The notes under the pieces are model-generated. The model worked only from the letters and a program-made list of their open reading frames with translations, had not been told where the DNA came from and searched no databases. A stretch of DNA of 64,000 nucleotides, from positions 2,797,001-2,861,000 of the forward strand of contig NZ_CP075187.1 in assembly GCF_020510665.1 (NCBI RefSeq), given 5' to 3'. A program made the translations under genes and the position numbers. Below are positions 18,586 to 28,301 of the stretch, one piece after another. How positions within the stretch are numbered: position 1 is the first letter of the stretch; each line of letters starts with the position of its first letter. The stretch comes from Dechloromonas denitrificans. GTDB taxonomy: Bacteria > Pseudomonadota > Gammaproteobacteria > Burkholderiales > Rhodocyclaceae.

Positions 18586-20574
18586 TCAGGCGACTTCGCT
18601 ACCAAAGACGACAACGCAGTTGCGCCCGGAATGTTTGGCCCGATAAAGGGCCTGATCGGCGCAGCGCGTCAGGTCATCCGGCGTCTTGCCATGCTCGGGA
18701 TAAGCCGAAACTCCAAGCGAAATGGTGAAGTTGACCGTAAATTCACCATGGGCGATCGCCAGCGCTTCGACCAACTGGCGCCAGGACTCAGCCCGGCCAC
18801 GAGCCGCTTCAAGCGGCATATTGGGCAACAGGATGAGAAATTCCTCGCCACCGAAGCGACAAGCCACATCCTCCGCCCGAACATTGAGCAGCAAGGCAGC
18901 CCCCAACGCCTTCAGGATTTCATCACCAAACTGATGTCCATAGGTGTCATTGACTCGCTTGAAATAATCAATATCAAGCATGACCAGGGAAAGCGGATGT
19001 CCTTCGCGGCGCGCCCGCGAGACTTCACGTTCAAGCGTTTCATCAAGATAGCGGCGGTTATAAAGCCCGGTCAGACCATCACGCACAGCCTGCTCCTGTA
19101 GCGCCGACTGGAGCCGCTCAATTTCATCAATCTGGGCATGCAGACGCTGATTGGTATCACGCAGCGCCTGCTCCGCCGCCTTGCGCGCCCCGACATCACG
19201 GGTAATCCCCAGAATGGTCCGCGGCACACCATCGGCATCGAGCAAATAGCTGGACACGACTTCCGTGGCCACGACACTGCCATTCTTGCAAACCTGATCC
19301 AGTTCGCCAGTAACAACCCGTGCCGCAGCCTCCCCCCCGATGATGCGCTTGACACGCTGGGCAATCTCACCGACGACCTGAGCCGCATTTTCCGGCACAA
19401 GCGAGGCTTCAAGCGGCTGCGCCATCACCTCCTCCGGGGTAAAGCCACGCAAACGCTCGACGGACGGACTGACATACGTAAACCGCAAGCTGGGAATATC
19501 CAGCGTCCAGATTACGTCATGGCTATTGTCAGCCAGCATGCGGTAACGCGCCTCGCTGTCACCCAACCGCTGTGTATTGACAGCCTCTTCCCGCTCAAGG
19601 CGCATCACGCGAAGCAGTGCAAAAAGCAGCAGCAACGCCAGCAGCAATGCCGACGCCCCAGCCAGCGCTGCCGTCCGGTACCAAGCGGCCAGATAATCGG
19701 CAGTAGCTACGCCCGCTGCCACATAAAATGGGTAAGCACCAATTCGCTGGTAAGCATAAATCCGCTCAACACCGTCAAGCGCCGCCCGAAAACGAATGAT
19801 TCCCGCAGGATCTCCGCTTTCAACACGCAGATGGAGTGGATTGTTTTGCACCTGCTGATTGATCGTATCCGGCCGGACCGGACGACGCAGCACCAAGCGC
19901 GCATCATCACTCCGGCGAAAGGTGATCACGCCGTTCGGCCCAAGATCAACCGCATCGAACAGTTGCTGGAAATGGCGCAAATCGAGCGGCGCCATGACCA
20001 AGCCCAAAAACTCTCCTGAATGCCCACGCACCGGGACTGCAATAATCATGATATTGCGCCCGGATATTCGCCCGTTCACGACCCCGGAAAAAACCAGCGA
20101 AAGGGCTGGATCATTTTTCAACGCCTGAAAATAATCCCTGTCCACCGTATTGCCTGAGACATTCCCAGGCTGAAACGAGACCTCAGAGGCGTGGATAACT
20201 TCGCCCGTATTCGCCACAACACGATATCCGACAATTTCGGGAAAGCGCGCCGCGTACAAAGCCAGTTCCCGACTGACAGATTCCTTGTACGAGGCAGCCG
20301 CATCCGGACTCATTGCCTGACGGGGCAAAACGGCTGCAAGATGCTCCAGGTCGGCATGAATGCGACGTATCGTCGAACCCAACCGCGCTTCCAGCACCCC
20401 GGCAATATTCCGGGCATTGGTTTCAGCTTGTCGCTCGGCGGCCAGATAACTCTCGCCCAGCACAAAACCCAGCAACCCCGTCACCACGAAGAGTGCGGCA
20501 ACGAACACCAGAATCAGGCGCTTTTGCGACCAGACACCGGGCAACCCACGAACACCAGAGAGAGACTCTGCCAT
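18586..20574 (-). CDS. Membrane diguanylate cyclase with dCACHE and PAS sensor domains
   Basis: Predicted to make cyclic di-GMP. The 662-residue protein has a membrane span at 19-40, a periplasmic dCACHE-like region to about 300, a second span at 302-322, a PAS domain at about 340-465, a short coiled linker and a GGDEF domain at 490-660. The active site is GGEEF (575-579), and a product-inhibition site RAED (566-569) sits five residues before it, so the enzyme should be active and feedback-controlled. It lies upstream of mraZ on the same strand, separated by 291 bp. The signal sensed is unknown. Confidence 0.92.
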   Translation of the reverse strand: MAESLSGVRGLPGVWSQKRLILVFVAALFVVTGLLGFVLGESYLAAERQAETNARNIAGVLEARLGSTIRRIHADLEHLAAVLPRQAMSPDAAASYKESVSRELALYAARFPEIVGYRVVANTGEVIHASEVSFQPGNVSGNTVDRDYFQALKNDPALSLVFSGVVNGRISGRNIMIIAVPVRGHSGEFLGLVMAPLDLRHFQQLFDAVDLGPNGVITFRRSDDARLVLRRPVRPDTINQQVQNNPLHLRVESGDPAGIIRFRAALDGVERIYAYQRIGAYPFYVAAGVATADYLAAWYRTAALAGASALLLALLLLFALLRVMRLEREEAVNTQRLGDSEARYRMLADNSHDVIWTLDIPSLRFTYVSPSVERLRGFTPEEVMAQPLEASLVPENAAQVVGEIAQRVKRIIGGEAAARVVTGELDQVCKNGSVVATEVVSSYLLDADGVPRTILGITRDVGARKAAEQALRDTNQRLHAQIDEIERLQSALQEQAVRDGLTGLYNRRYLDETLEREVSRARREGHPLSLVMLDIDYFKRVNDTYGHQFGDEILKALGAALLLNVRAEDVACRFGGEEFLILLPNMPLEAARGRAESWRQLVEALAIAHGEFTVNFTISLGVSAYPEHGKTPDDLTRCADQALYRAKHSGRNCVVVFGSEVA

Positions 20575-20638
20575 TCCGCGATCATGCCTTCGGGATGGCA
20601 GAATGACAAGGCTCTATCTCACCCCGAAGACAGGGACC

Positions 20639-21343
20639 TTACTTGGTCTGAGCCAGCTTTTGCTCGATACGCGCCAGCGGCATGGCGCCAGGCACCCGCT
20701 CGCCATCGGCAAAGAACATGGTCGGCGTGCCGGTAATGTTCAACTTGCGGCCGAACTCCTGATTCTTGCTGACTGCCGTCGTATCGCAATCTTCCTTGCT
20801 GGCCGGCGCCTTGCCATCGATCATCCAGTCATTCCAGGCTTTGGCGCGGTCCGCCGAACACCAGATCTGCTTCGATTTACGCACCGAGTCTTCCGACAAA
20901 ATCGGGTACAGGAAGGTGTAGACCGTAACATTCTCCAGCTTCAACAAATCCTTGGCCAGACGCTTGCAATAACCGCAATTCGGATCCTCGAACGTTGCCA
21001 GAACACGCTTGCCATCCCCACGAACCTGCTTGATGGCTCGCTCGAGTGGCAATTCGCCAAACTTGATGGCGGTCAGCTTTTTCATCCGCTCATCGGTGAC
21101 GTTCTTCATCGTCTTGGCATCGATCAACTGCCCACCGACCAATATCGCGGTCAACTTGTCGTCGGTATAGAAAATGGTGCCGTCCGCGTAAACCTCGTAG
21201 AGGCCGAGATAACCCGACTTGCTGACACTTTCCACCTTGGTGCCAAGCTTGGCCTCCATGGAACGCTTGATGTCGGCCTCATCAGCAGCGGCTGCTGAAA
21301 CGAAAACAGCCGCAACAACGAGCGGCAGCAGCTTTTTAAACAT
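20639..21343 (-). CDS. dsbC: Thiol:disulfide interchange protein DsbC
   Basis: Periplasmic disulfide isomerase. The 234-residue protein has a cleavable signal peptide (hydrophobic to 'VSAAAADE'), an N-terminal dimerisation domain with 'YLGLYEVYADGTIFYTDD', and a thioredoxin domain with the active site CGYC in 'FEDPNCGYCKRLAKDL' and the cis-proline loop 'ITGTPTMFF'. It starts nine bases after the UbiH-family gene and is probably co-transcribed with it. It would help fold secreted proteins with several cysteines, including c-type cytochrome partners. Confidence 0.93.
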   Translation of the reverse strand: MFKKLLPLVVAAVFVSAAAADEADIKRSMEAKLGTKVESVSKSGYLGLYEVYADGTIFYTDDKLTAILVGGQLIDAKTMKNVTDERMKKLTAIKFGELPLERAIKQVRGDGKRVLATFEDPNCGYCKRLAKDLLKLENVTVYTFLYPILSEDSVRKSKQIWCSADRAKAWNDWMIDGKAPASKEDCDTTAVSKNQEFGRKLNITGTPTMFFADGERVPGAMPLARIEQKLAQTK

Positions 21344-21352
21344 GCGATTCTC

Positions 21353-22516
21353 CTAGAGGATTCCCTGGGCGTAACGGACCAGGATATTTTTTACGAACGG
21401 CAGGCGATTGGTGGCGCTCATGCCCAAATTACGTAGCGGCTTCATGAATGATGGCGCCTTTCGAAAAAGCTGCCAAAGCGCATCGGTCGTCGTCTGCAAC
21501 AATACCGTTTCTTCACGACGGGCACGCTGATAGCGCTGCAGAAAACGCTCATTCCCGATGTCGTGCCAAGGTTGTGCAGCGGCAAGCAAGGCCGCCAATT
21601 CACGCGCATCCTGAAAACCCAGATTGATTCCATGTCCGGACAACGGATGAATCCCATGCCCGGCATCACCCACCAAAGCCAGACGCGGCGCCACGGTTTG
21701 AGGCACCCGCATCAAACGCAACGGGAAGGCAGCCGCCGGCGTCAGACAATCAAGTCGCCCGAGCACATGTTCACCAGCCTCAGCCACACGGTCGCACAAG
21801 GCCTCAGGTGTCAATGCCAGAAGCTCATCCGCCTTTTGATCCGGCGTCGACCAGACAATTGAAATGCGATTTCCCGGCAAAGGCAGATACGCCAGAACAC
21901 CATCATCGCGAAACCACTGATAAGCAATGTTGCGATGCGGTTTTTCAGTCACGAAATTAGCCACCAGACCTTTGTCATGGTATGGCGTATTGACAGCCGC
22001 CAGGCCGGCCGCCTGCCTGACCCATGAGTCGCGCCCATCGGCGCCGACCAGAAGGCGTGCAGACAGCACCGTGCCGTCACGCAGCGAAAGCACCGCAGCA
22101 TCGTGACGAAACTCAAGCTGAGCCGGCTGTGCCGGACAAAAAAGACTGAGATTACTCTGGCGCTTGGCATTCTCCCAGAACTCACAAGCCATCCCGGAGG
22201 ATTCGAGAACCTGGCCCAACTCAGACAAGCCGGCCTCAAAAGCGGAAAACTCAAGGCGCCCCCCGGCATCGCCATGCACATGCATGGCTTTGATTGGCGC
22301 CACTCGATCAAGCTTCAAGTTTTTCCAGGCGCCAATTTCTTCAAGGAAAGCGACATTTGCCTGGCTGATCGCATAAATGCGCGCATCCCACTCGGCCGAT
22401 GCGTGGGGAGGCTGGGCCTCGACCAGGGCAATGCGCAAGCGCGTATCACGCAGCGCCATAGCCAGACTGGCGCCGGCCAGACCGCCTCCGACAATAATCA
22501 AATCAAATTGTTGCAT
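21353..22516 (-). CDS. UbiH/UbiF/COQ6-family FAD monooxygenase
   Basis: Probable ring hydroxylase of ubiquinone biosynthesis. The 387-residue protein has the FAD-binding 'IIVGGGLAGASLAMAL', the second motif 'LLVGADGRDSWVRQAAG' and the third 'LALVGDAGHGIHPLSGHGINLG', in the order and spacing of the family. Sequence alone does not tell which ring position it hydroxylates, so no specific ubi symbol is given. The gene precedes dsbC closely. Confidence 0.85.
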   Translation of the reverse strand: MQQFDLIIVGGGLAGASLAMALRDTRLRIALVEAQPPHASAEWDARIYAISQANVAFLEEIGAWKNLKLDRVAPIKAMHVHGDAGGRLEFSAFEAGLSELGQVLESSGMACEFWENAKRQSNLSLFCPAQPAQLEFRHDAAVLSLRDGTVLSARLLVGADGRDSWVRQAAGLAAVNTPYHDKGLVANFVTEKPHRNIAYQWFRDDGVLAYLPLPGNRISIVWSTPDQKADELLALTPEALCDRVAEAGEHVLGRLDCLTPAAAFPLRLMRVPQTVAPRLALVGDAGHGIHPLSGHGINLGFQDARELAALLAAAQPWHDIGNERFLQRYQRARREETVLLQTTTDALWQLFRKAPSFMKPLRNLGMSATNRLPFVKNILVRYAQGIL

Positions 22517-22556
22517 GACCGCACGCTCGATGACTCACGGGAGTGAGGCAATGAAA

Positions 22557-22910
22557 TCAGGCCGGAGTCCCGCCGCCAGATGATGGTTTGTTTTGACGCG
22601 GTCGACGGTTGTTATTGTTGTTATTTGTGCGCGGACGATGGTTTTTCTTTTGCTGCTGACCCGGAGCGCCACCGCCACCACCGCCTGTACGGCCTTGGCG
22701 TATACCGCCGCCATTGCCTTGAGGCTCATTGCCGGAGATGCGATTGCCGGGAGCAAGCTGAATTTCAAGTTCGATGATTTCATCCCACTGCTCATCTGTC
22801 CGATCACGCTCGGGAATGGACAGAAGCTCGCGCAGGCGACGACGATTGTCGTTGGGCGGAGGCGCAGACGGCGTATTTTCAAGCGGAGTTTCGGGATTTT
22901 GATTAGTCAT
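22557..22910 (-). CDS. Small low-complexity protein, Gly/Asn-rich, unknown function
   Basis: Function not recognised. The 117-residue protein has an acidic N-terminal half with a probable helix ('RRRLRELLSIPERDRTDEQW', then ELEIQLAPGN) and a C-terminal half made of glycine runs, 'GQQQKKNHRPR', a run of six asparagines and basic residues. It has no signal peptide or membrane span. The basic, disordered tail could bind nucleic acid. It lies between hup and the monooxygenase gene, downstream of a terminator, so it likely has its own promoter or receives read-through. Confidence 0.55.
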   Translation of the reverse strand: MTNQNPETPLENTPSAPPPNDNRRRLRELLSIPERDRTDEQWDEIIELEIQLAPGNRISGNEPQGNGGGIRQGRTGGGGGGAPGQQQKKNHRPRTNNNNNNRRPRQNKPSSGGGTPA

Positions 22911-22915
22911 CGTAA

Positions 22916-22951
22916 AGTAAAAAGCGGAGCCCTCATGTTAGGGAGCCCCGC
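22916..22951 (-). terminator. Probable terminator after hup
   Basis: Minus strand: a GC-rich imperfect hairpin with outer arms GCGG / CCGC (GCGGGGCTCCCT and AGGGCTCCGC) is followed by TTTTTACTTT. It lies 17 bases past the HU stop. Confidence 0.6.
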
Positions 22952-22967
22952 ATTAGGTGATACCGGA

Positions 22968-23267
22968 TTATTTTTTCTTGGCAGCAGTTTTTTTGGCCGC
23001 AACGGATGCCTTGAACGCCGTACCTGCCGTAAATTTCGGCACAGTAGTTGCCGGAATTTTCAGCGTTGCACCAGTCTTTGGGTTTTTGCCGGTGCGCGCA
23101 GCGCGCTTCGCGGACTTGAAGGTACCGAAACCAACGAGCGTTACAGATTCGCCTTTGGTGACTGTGCTAACCACCGCCCCGATCACTGCAGCCAAAACCT
23201 TCTCGGCAGCAGCCTTGGTAATACCAGCTTCTTTTGCAGCAACTTCGACCAGCTCGGATTTATTCAT
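22968..23267 (-). CDS. hup: Histone-like DNA-binding protein HU with Lys/Ala tail
   Basis: Nucleoid protein that bends DNA. The first 88 or so residues follow the HU fold: 'MNKSELVEVAAKEAGITKAA', 'VTLVGFGTFKSAKRAARTGKNP' and 'IPATTVPKFTAGTAFKASV'. A C-terminal extension 'AAKKTAAKKK' adds a basic tail not found in E. coli HU but seen in several betaproteobacteria. GGAGG precedes the ATG by eight bases. It is monocistronic judging by the terminator. Confidence 0.94.
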   Translation of the reverse strand: MNKSELVEVAAKEAGITKAAAEKVLAAVIGAVVSTVTKGESVTLVGFGTFKSAKRAARTGKNPKTGATLKIPATTVPKFTAGTAFKASVAAKKTAAKKK

Positions 23268-23434
23268 CTAAGTGCCTCCTGTTACTTGTTTAAAATTTAA
23301 GAAAACCGGCCGTCGGAACGGCAGCGCATTAAAAGTAGCATATCTTTTTATGGATGTCTTGACCGAAGACGGCCTATTTACTACCCATTGCGTGAATTTT
23401 TGTATTTTTCACACGCCGATAAAAATGCACCCCT

Positions 23435-23464
23435 GAAAAACAACCCCGGCACATGGCCGGGGTT
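23435..23464 (-). terminator. Terminator of the nap operon
   Basis: Minus strand: perfect 9-bp stem AACCCCGGC / GCCGGGGTT with loop CATGT, followed by GTTTTTC. It starts 25 bases after the napC stop. Confidence 0.85.
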
Positions 23465-23488
23465 TGACTTTCAAACAAGGACTGAACC

Positions 23489-24121
23489 TTATTTTTTCTC
23501 GGCAGCTTCTGCCGGTTTCTCACCGTGGGAGATTTCAACCCCACCTTCGTTCTGCTTGCCGATATGCTGATCAATCTGCGGCAACTGGTGAGCAATACCC
23601 TTGTGGCAATCGATACAGGTCTTGCCATCGACAAACGCCTGCGGGTGCATACGAGCAGCACGGTTACCCTGTTCGGTGTAATCCATGTAATCGTAGCGGT
23701 GACAGTTACGACATTCCTGCGAGTCGTTTGCCTTCATGCGCTTCCACTCGTTCTGAGCCAGCTGACCACGCTTGGCATTGAACTTTTCCGGCGTATCAAT
23801 CGTTCCGAGAATCTTGTGCAAAACCTCATTGGAAGCCTGGATCTTGCGAATCATCTTCGGCCCCCACTCCTTCGGCACATGGCAATCCGGGCAGGTTGCA
23901 CGAACACCGGTACGGTTGGTGTAGTGAATCGTATTCTGGTATTCGCGGAAGACGTTTTCTTCCATCTCGTGACACGAAATACAGAACGATTCCTTGTTGG
24001 TCGACTCAAGCGCCCAGTTAAAGCCGCCCCAGAAGACAATACCGGCAATGAACAGACCCAGGACCGTCACCAGGCCAATGCGTTGCACCCAAGCGGGCAT
24101 ACGTTTTTCCAGACTCATCAT
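23489..24121 (-). CDS. napC: Tetraheme c-type cytochrome NapC
   Basis: Membrane-anchored NapC/NirT-family quinol dehydrogenase that passes electrons to NapB/NapA. The 210-residue protein has one N-terminal membrane span (about 14-35) and four CxxCH heme sites: CISCH, CPDCH, CRNCH and CIDCH. The C-terminus is a charged, Glu/Lys-rich tail. Its ATG lies inside the napB stop region as a 4-base overlap. No napG/napH pair is present, so NapC is the likely sole quinol route. Confidence 0.95.
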   Translation of the reverse strand: MMSLEKRMPAWVQRIGLVTVLGLFIAGIVFWGGFNWALESTNKESFCISCHEMEENVFREYQNTIHYTNRTGVRATCPDCHVPKEWGPKMIRKIQASNEVLHKILGTIDTPEKFNAKRGQLAQNEWKRMKANDSQECRNCHRYDYMDYTEQGNRAARMHPQAFVDGKTCIDCHKGIAHQLPQIDQHIGKQNEGGVEISHGEKPAEAAEKK

Positions 24122-24561
24122 TCCCCCTTCTTGGCAGCCGGTTTATAGGTATTCGTCACAAGCGGCTTGGCATCGAACTGCGGCACATGACACTGCATGC
24201 AGAAATAACGGCGCGGCGAGATGTTCGGCTGCTTCTTGTCTTCACGATCCAGATAGTGCGACTTGGCAACCTTGGTCGCACCGGTTTCCTCGGCCCGTTC
24301 CTTCGAATGGCAGTCCATGCACTTGTTGAAGTTCTGGGTAATGTTATAGCCCTTGACGCTATGCGGAATCAGCGGCGGTTGCTTCTGAAAATTGCGCTGA
24401 ATCGCTTCCTGATCTTTCTCAGGACGGAACATGTCAACCTTGGAGTTACCTTCGATTGTCACGTTGCCAATTTCATTGACCAGTTTTTCCTGCGCCACAA
24501 CGCCCCCCGCTCCGGAGAGGAGCAGCGTCGCAGCGAGGGCCAGAGCTGGAATAAATCTCAT
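24118..24561 (-). CDS. napB: Diheme cytochrome NapB
   Basis: Periplasmic electron-transfer subunit of the nitrate reductase. The 147-residue protein has a signal peptide ending near 'GAGGVVAQE', and two heme sites CMDCH and CMQCH with the usual NapB spacing and 'PPLIPHSV' before the first. GGAGG lies seven bases before the ATG, downstream of a strong hairpin. Confidence 0.95.
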   Translation of the reverse strand: MRFIPALALAATLLLSGAGGVVAQEKLVNEIGNVTIEGNSKVDMFRPEKDQEAIQRNFQKQPPLIPHSVKGYNITQNFNKCMDCHSKERAEETGATKVAKSHYLDREDKKQPNISPRRYFCMQCHVPQFDAKPLVTNTYKPAAKKGE

Positions 24562-24578
24562 GTTTTTTCCTCCGATGT

Positions 24579-24600
24579 GCGGCCGGATTGCTCCGGCCGC
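24579..24600 (-). other. Hairpin between napA and napB
   Basis: Minus strand: perfect 9-bp stem GCGGCCGGA / TCCGGCCGC with the stable tetraloop GCAA. It is followed by ACATCGGAGG, not by a T-run, so it is not a terminator. It may protect the long napA message or set the napA:napB ratio. Confidence 0.7.
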
Positions 24601-24626
24601 CTATTCATTATTGGCTGATTCCCGAA

Positions 24627-27140
24627 TCAGGCCCTGGTGACCTTGACGGCGCATTTCTTGTAGTCGGTTTCTTTCGAAATCGGACAAGTTGCATCCAGAG
24701 TCAGCTTGTTGACCAGACGCCCGGCATCAAAGAACGGGATGAAGACAAGGCCACGCGGCGGCTTGTTACGACCACGTGTTTCAACGCGCAACTGGATTTC
24801 TCCACGACGCGAAGCAACCTTGACTTCCATACCACGCTGCAAGCCACGGGCCTTGGCATCATCCGGATGCATGAAGACCACGGCATCCGGGAAGGCCTTG
24901 TACAACTCGGGAACGCGACGGGTCATCGTACCGGTATGCCAGTGTTCGAGAACGCGTCCGGTAGACATCCACAGATCGAACTCCTTGTCCGGCGACTCGG
25001 CTGGCGGCTGGTAAGGCAGCGCAAAAACGACTGCCTTGCCATCCTTGTGGCCGTAGAACTTGACGCCTTCGCCCTTCTTGACATACGGGTCGTAGCCCTC
25101 GCGGAAACGCCACAGCGTTTCCTTACCACCGACCACCGGCCAGCGCAGACCACGAGCTTGGTGATAGGTTTCAAACGGAGCCAGGTCATGACCATGACCG
25201 CGACCGAATGCAGCGTACTCCTCGAACAAGCCTTTTTGCGGGTAGAAGCCGAAGTGCTTGGCTTCATCGTTATCGAAGCCCGGCTGGGTTTCGCTCGCCT
25301 TGAACTTGTTGACCACGCCATTGGCGTAGAGCGCATCGAACATCGTCTTGCCCTTGAGCTTCGGCGCCTTGGCCAGCAACTCTTCCGGCCAGACTTCTTC
25401 CATCTTGAAGCGCTTGGAAAACTCCATCAGCTGCCACAGGTCGGAACGAGCTTCGCCTGGTGCCTTGACCTGCTGGCGCCAGAATTGGGTACGACGCTCG
25501 GCGTTACCGAAAGCGCCTTCCTTTTCGACCCACATCGCGGTCGGCAGGATAAGGTCGGCCGCCATGGCCGAAACAGTCGGATACGGATCGGAAACAACGA
25601 TGAAGTTTTCCGGTTTGCGCCACCCCGGATAAAGCTCTTCATTGATGTTCGGACCGGCCTGCATATTGTTGTTGCACTGCTGCCAGTAGAAATTGACCTT
25701 GCCATCCTTGAGCGCGCGCGCCATGGCCACGGCATGGAAGCCGATCTTGTCCGGGATGGTGCCTTCCGGCAAGCCCCACAGCTCTTCCGTATGCTTGCGG
25801 TGTTCCGGGTTGGTCACAACCATGTCGGCCGGCAGGCGATGCGAGAAAGTACCCACTTCACGTGCTGTGCCACAGGCGGACGGCTGGCCGGTCAGCGAGA
25901 ACGGGCTGTTGCCCGGCTCGGAGATCTTGCCGGTCAGGAGGTGGATGTTATAGACCAGATTGTTGGCCCAGGTACCACGGGTGTGCTGATTGAAGCCCAT
26001 CGTCCAGAAAGAAACAACCTTGACCTTCGGGTCGGCATACAGCTCGGCCAGCGCCTTGAGATCTTTCGGTGCCACGCCGGACAACTTGGAAACCTTCTCG
26101 ACGGTATAGTCAGCAACGAACTTCTTGTAGTCTTCGAAGGAAATCCCCTCGGACTTGCCGGTATCACCCTTGGGCTTGCCATCTGCGCCGGGGTAACCGT
26201 TGCTCGTTGCATCTTTTTCAAGCGCATGCGTCGGACGCAGGCCGTAACCGATATCGGTCGCACTCTTCTTGAAATTGACGTTCTTGTCGATGAACGCCTG
26301 GTTCACCTTGCCGTTCTGGATGATGTAATTGGCGATGTAGTTCAGAATCGCCAAATCGGTCTGCGGCGTGAAGATCATCGGGATGTCGGCCAGCTCGTAA
26401 GAGCGATGCTCGAAGGTCGACAACACGGCAACCTTGACCCCCTTGTTCGACAGCTTGCGGTCGGTGATGCGGGTCCACAGGATCGGATGCATCTCGGCCA
26501 TGTTCGAGCCCCACAGCACGAAGGCGTCGGCATGCTCGATGTCATCGTAACAGCCCATCGGCTCGTCGATACCGAAGGTGCGCATGAAGCCGGCGACGGC
26601 CGAGGCCATGCAGTGACGCGCATTGGGATCAAGATTGTTGGTACGGAAACCAGCCTTCATCAGCTTGGAGGCAGCATAACCTTCCCACACCGTCCATTGG
26701 CCCGAACCGAACATCGCCAGGCCGTTCGGCCCCTTGGCCTTGAGCGTTGCCTTGGCCTTTTCTTCCATGATGTCGAAAGCCTGTTTCCAGGAAATCGGTG
26801 CGAAGTCGCCGTTCTTGTCGAACTTGCCATCCTTCATGCGCAGCATTGGCGTCTTCAGACGATCGCTGCCGTACATGATCTTCGAAAGGAAGTAACCCTT
26901 GATGCAGTTAAGACCACGATTGACCGGAGCTTCCGGGTCGCCCTGGGTGGCCACAACGCGGCCGTCCTGGGTACCGACCAGCACGCTGCAACCGGTACCG
27001 CAGAAACGGCACGGCGCCTTGTCCCAGCGAATATCGTCCTTGCCGGCCGCCTCGGCTGCCGTTGATGCGGTCAGACCGGCCGCTGAAATTGCCGCTGCAG
27101 CTGCATTGGCCTTGATGAAATCCCGTCGATTGAGCTTCAC
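24627..27140 (-). CDS. napA: Periplasmic nitrate reductase catalytic subunit
   Basis: Reduces nitrate to nitrite with Mo-bis-MGD. The 837-residue protein has a Tat signal with RRDFIK at residues 5-10, a [4Fe-4S] site made of Cys44, Cys47, Cys51 and Cys79 (PCRFCGTGC ... LNC), and the Mo ligand Cys177 in '[12 protein letters not shown]'. Start is GTG at 27140, overlapping the napD stop as GTGA, with GGAGG upstream inside napD. Length and features are those of the NapA branch, not assimilatory NasA. Confidence 0.97.
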   Translation of the reverse strand: MKLNRRDFIKANAAAAAISAAGLTASTAAEAAGKDDIRWDKAPCRFCGTGCSVLVGTQDGRVVATQGDPEAPVNRGLNCIKGYFLSKIMYGSDRLKTPMLRMKDGKFDKNGDFAPISWKQAFDIMEEKAKATLKAKGPNGLAMFGSGQWTVWEGYAASKLMKAGFRTNNLDPNARHCMASAVAGFMRTFGIDEPMGCYDDIEHADAFVLWGSNMAEMHPILWTRITDRKLSNKGVKVAVLSTFEHRSYELADIPMIFTPQTDLAILNYIANYIIQNGKVNQAFIDKNVNFKKSATDIGYGLRPTHALEKDATSNGYPGADGKPKGDTGKSEGISFEDYKKFVADYTVEKVSKLSGVAPKDLKALAELYADPKVKVVSFWTMGFNQHTRGTWANNLVYNIHLLTGKISEPGNSPFSLTGQPSACGTAREVGTFSHRLPADMVVTNPEHRKHTEELWGLPEGTIPDKIGFHAVAMARALKDGKVNFYWQQCNNNMQAGPNINEELYPGWRKPENFIVVSDPYPTVSAMAADLILPTAMWVEKEGAFGNAERRTQFWRQQVKAPGEARSDLWQLMEFSKRFKMEEVWPEELLAKAPKLKGKTMFDALYANGVVNKFKASETQPGFDNDEAKHFGFYPQKGLFEEYAAFGRGHGHDLAPFETYHQARGLRWPVVGGKETLWRFREGYDPYVKKGEGVKFYGHKDGKAVVFALPYQPPAESPDKEFDLWMSTGRVLEHWHTGTMTRRVPELYKAFPDAVVFMHPDDAKARGLQRGMEVKVASRRGEIQLRVETRGRNKPPRGLVFIPFFDAGRLVNKLTLDATCPISKETDYKKCAVKVTRA

Positions 27141-27394
27141 GCCTCTACCTCCTCAGTAACTGACTCGTCGTCGCTATATTGATAAACCATGGCTACTGCC
27201 AGAACGCCAGGAATACGGTGCAAGGCCACGTAGTTATCGGCCGCCGAATTGGTATCGTGATCTTCAAGCGTGACTACAACCTTGCCCTCCGGGCTGCGGG
27301 CGTGGATTTCCACACCGGGCATGCCGGTCAAAATGGCGCAGGCTTCTTCAAGCTGTGCATGTGAAATGTGCACGATGGCACTGGAAATATTCAT
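27137..27394 (-). CDS. napD: NapA-signal chaperone NapD
   Basis: Small cytoplasmic chaperone that binds the NapA Tat signal. Starting at 27394, with GAGGA upstream, gives 85 residues beginning [22 protein letters not shown], as in the family, with '[19 protein letters not shown]'. A longer reading from 27514 would add 40 residues that look non-coding. It is the first gene of the nap operon. Confidence 0.92.
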   Translation of the reverse strand: MNISSAIVHISHAQLEEACAILTGMPGVEIHARSPEGKVVVTLEDHDTNSAADNYVALHRIPGVLAVAMVYQYSDDESVTEEVEA

Positions 27395-27478
27395 GGCTGT
27401 TCCTCGTTGCATCGTCCGCAGAATCCGCAGGGATGCGGCGACATCCTGCGCATCATCCTGATATGGCCTGCAATTGAG

Positions 27479-27492
27479 TTGATTTGAGTCAA
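27479..27492 (-). promoter_or_regulatory. FNR/ANR-type box upstream of napD
   Basis: TTGATTTGAGTCAA matches the FNR consensus TTGATNNNNATCAA at nine of ten fixed positions. It lies 85 bases before the napD ATG, leaving room for a class II promoter whose start would be near 27444. Fits induction of nap when oxygen falls. Confidence 0.6.
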
Positions 27493-27583
27493 CATGAAAT
27501 CGCTTGATACCCATAGTAGTGCCACTGCAGGATAAACATTAGCACTTTCGAACTAGTTTTAACAAAACCCAAAAACCCACTGC

Positions 27584-27620
27584 ATAGCCAAAAACTATCC
27601 GACAAATTCTTTTATTCAAT
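27584..27620 (+). promoter_or_regulatory. OxyR-type site upstream of ahpC
   Basis: ATAG-N7-CTAT-N7-ATTC-N7-CAAT. The first dyad is a perfect match to the OxyR ATAG-N7-CTAT pattern; the second is degenerate, but each half site keeps the right spacing. It is followed by TTGGAG (27620-27625), 18 bases and TAACAT (27644-27649), a plausible activated promoter for ahpC. Confidence 0.65.
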
Positions 27621-27690
27621 TGGAGCAATGAAAAGACGCTCGCTAACATGCAATCCATGTTGAATTTCTAACCCACCAGGAGCAAACGTC

Positions 27691-28254
27691 ATGTCCAACA
27701 TCAATACCGAAATCAAACCTTTCAAGGCCACCGCATTCCACAACGGCAAATTCGTACCGGTTTCCGACGCCGATCTGAAGGGCAAGTGGTCCATCGTCTT
27801 CTTCTACCCAGCCGACTTCACCTTCGTCTGCCCGACCGAACTGGGCGACATGGCTGATTTCTACCCCGAGTTCCAGAAGCTGGGCGTCGAGGTGTACTCG
27901 GTTTCCACCGACACCCATTTCACCCACAAGGCCTGGCACGACACCTCGGACACCATCGGCAAGATCACCTACCCGATGATCGGTGACCCGACCGGCGCCA
28001 TCACCCGCAATTTCGGCGTGATGATCGAGGAAGAAGGCCTGGCACTGCGCGGCACCTTTGTGATCAACCCGGAAGGCGTCATCAAGATTGCCGAAATCCA
28101 CGACCTGGGCATCGGCCGTGATGCCTCCGAGCTGCTGCGCAAGGTCAAGGCTGCTCAATACGTTGCCGCCCACCCGGGCGAAGTCTGCCCGGCCAAGTGG
28201 AAAGAAGGCGATGCCACCCTGGCACCGTCGCTCGATCTGGTCGGCAAGATCTAA
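27691..28254 (+). CDS. ahpC: Alkyl hydroperoxide reductase, peroxiredoxin subunit
   Basis: Two-Cys peroxiredoxin that reduces H2O2 and organic peroxides. The 187-residue protein has the peroxidatic Cys47 in '[10 protein letters not shown]' and the resolving Cys166 in '[10 protein letters not shown]', matching E. coli AhpC in length and layout. AGGAG precedes the ATG. It is followed by ahpF, its reductase, after 100 bases that contain a perfect palindrome. It is divergent from napD, with an OxyR-type site in the shared gap. Confidence 0.97.
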   Translation: MSNINTEIKPFKATAFHNGKFVPVSDADLKGKWSIVFFYPADFTFVCPTELGDMADFYPEFQKLGVEVYSVSTDTHFTHKAWHDTSDTIGKITYPMIGDPTGAITRNFGVMIEEEGLALRGTFVINPEGVIKIAEIHDLGIGRDASELLRKVKAAQYVAAHPGEVCPAKWKEGDATLAPSLDLVGKI

Positions 28255-28301
28255 GTAAGCAAATTCCGCCATCCGGCAACGGGTGGCGGCGATTTCAGCG
28301 C

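Noticed and set aside
23268..23434. Promoter for hup
   Set aside because: A TATGCT element is visible near 23338 on the minus strand but no -35 at a proper distance, so it is not listed as a feature.
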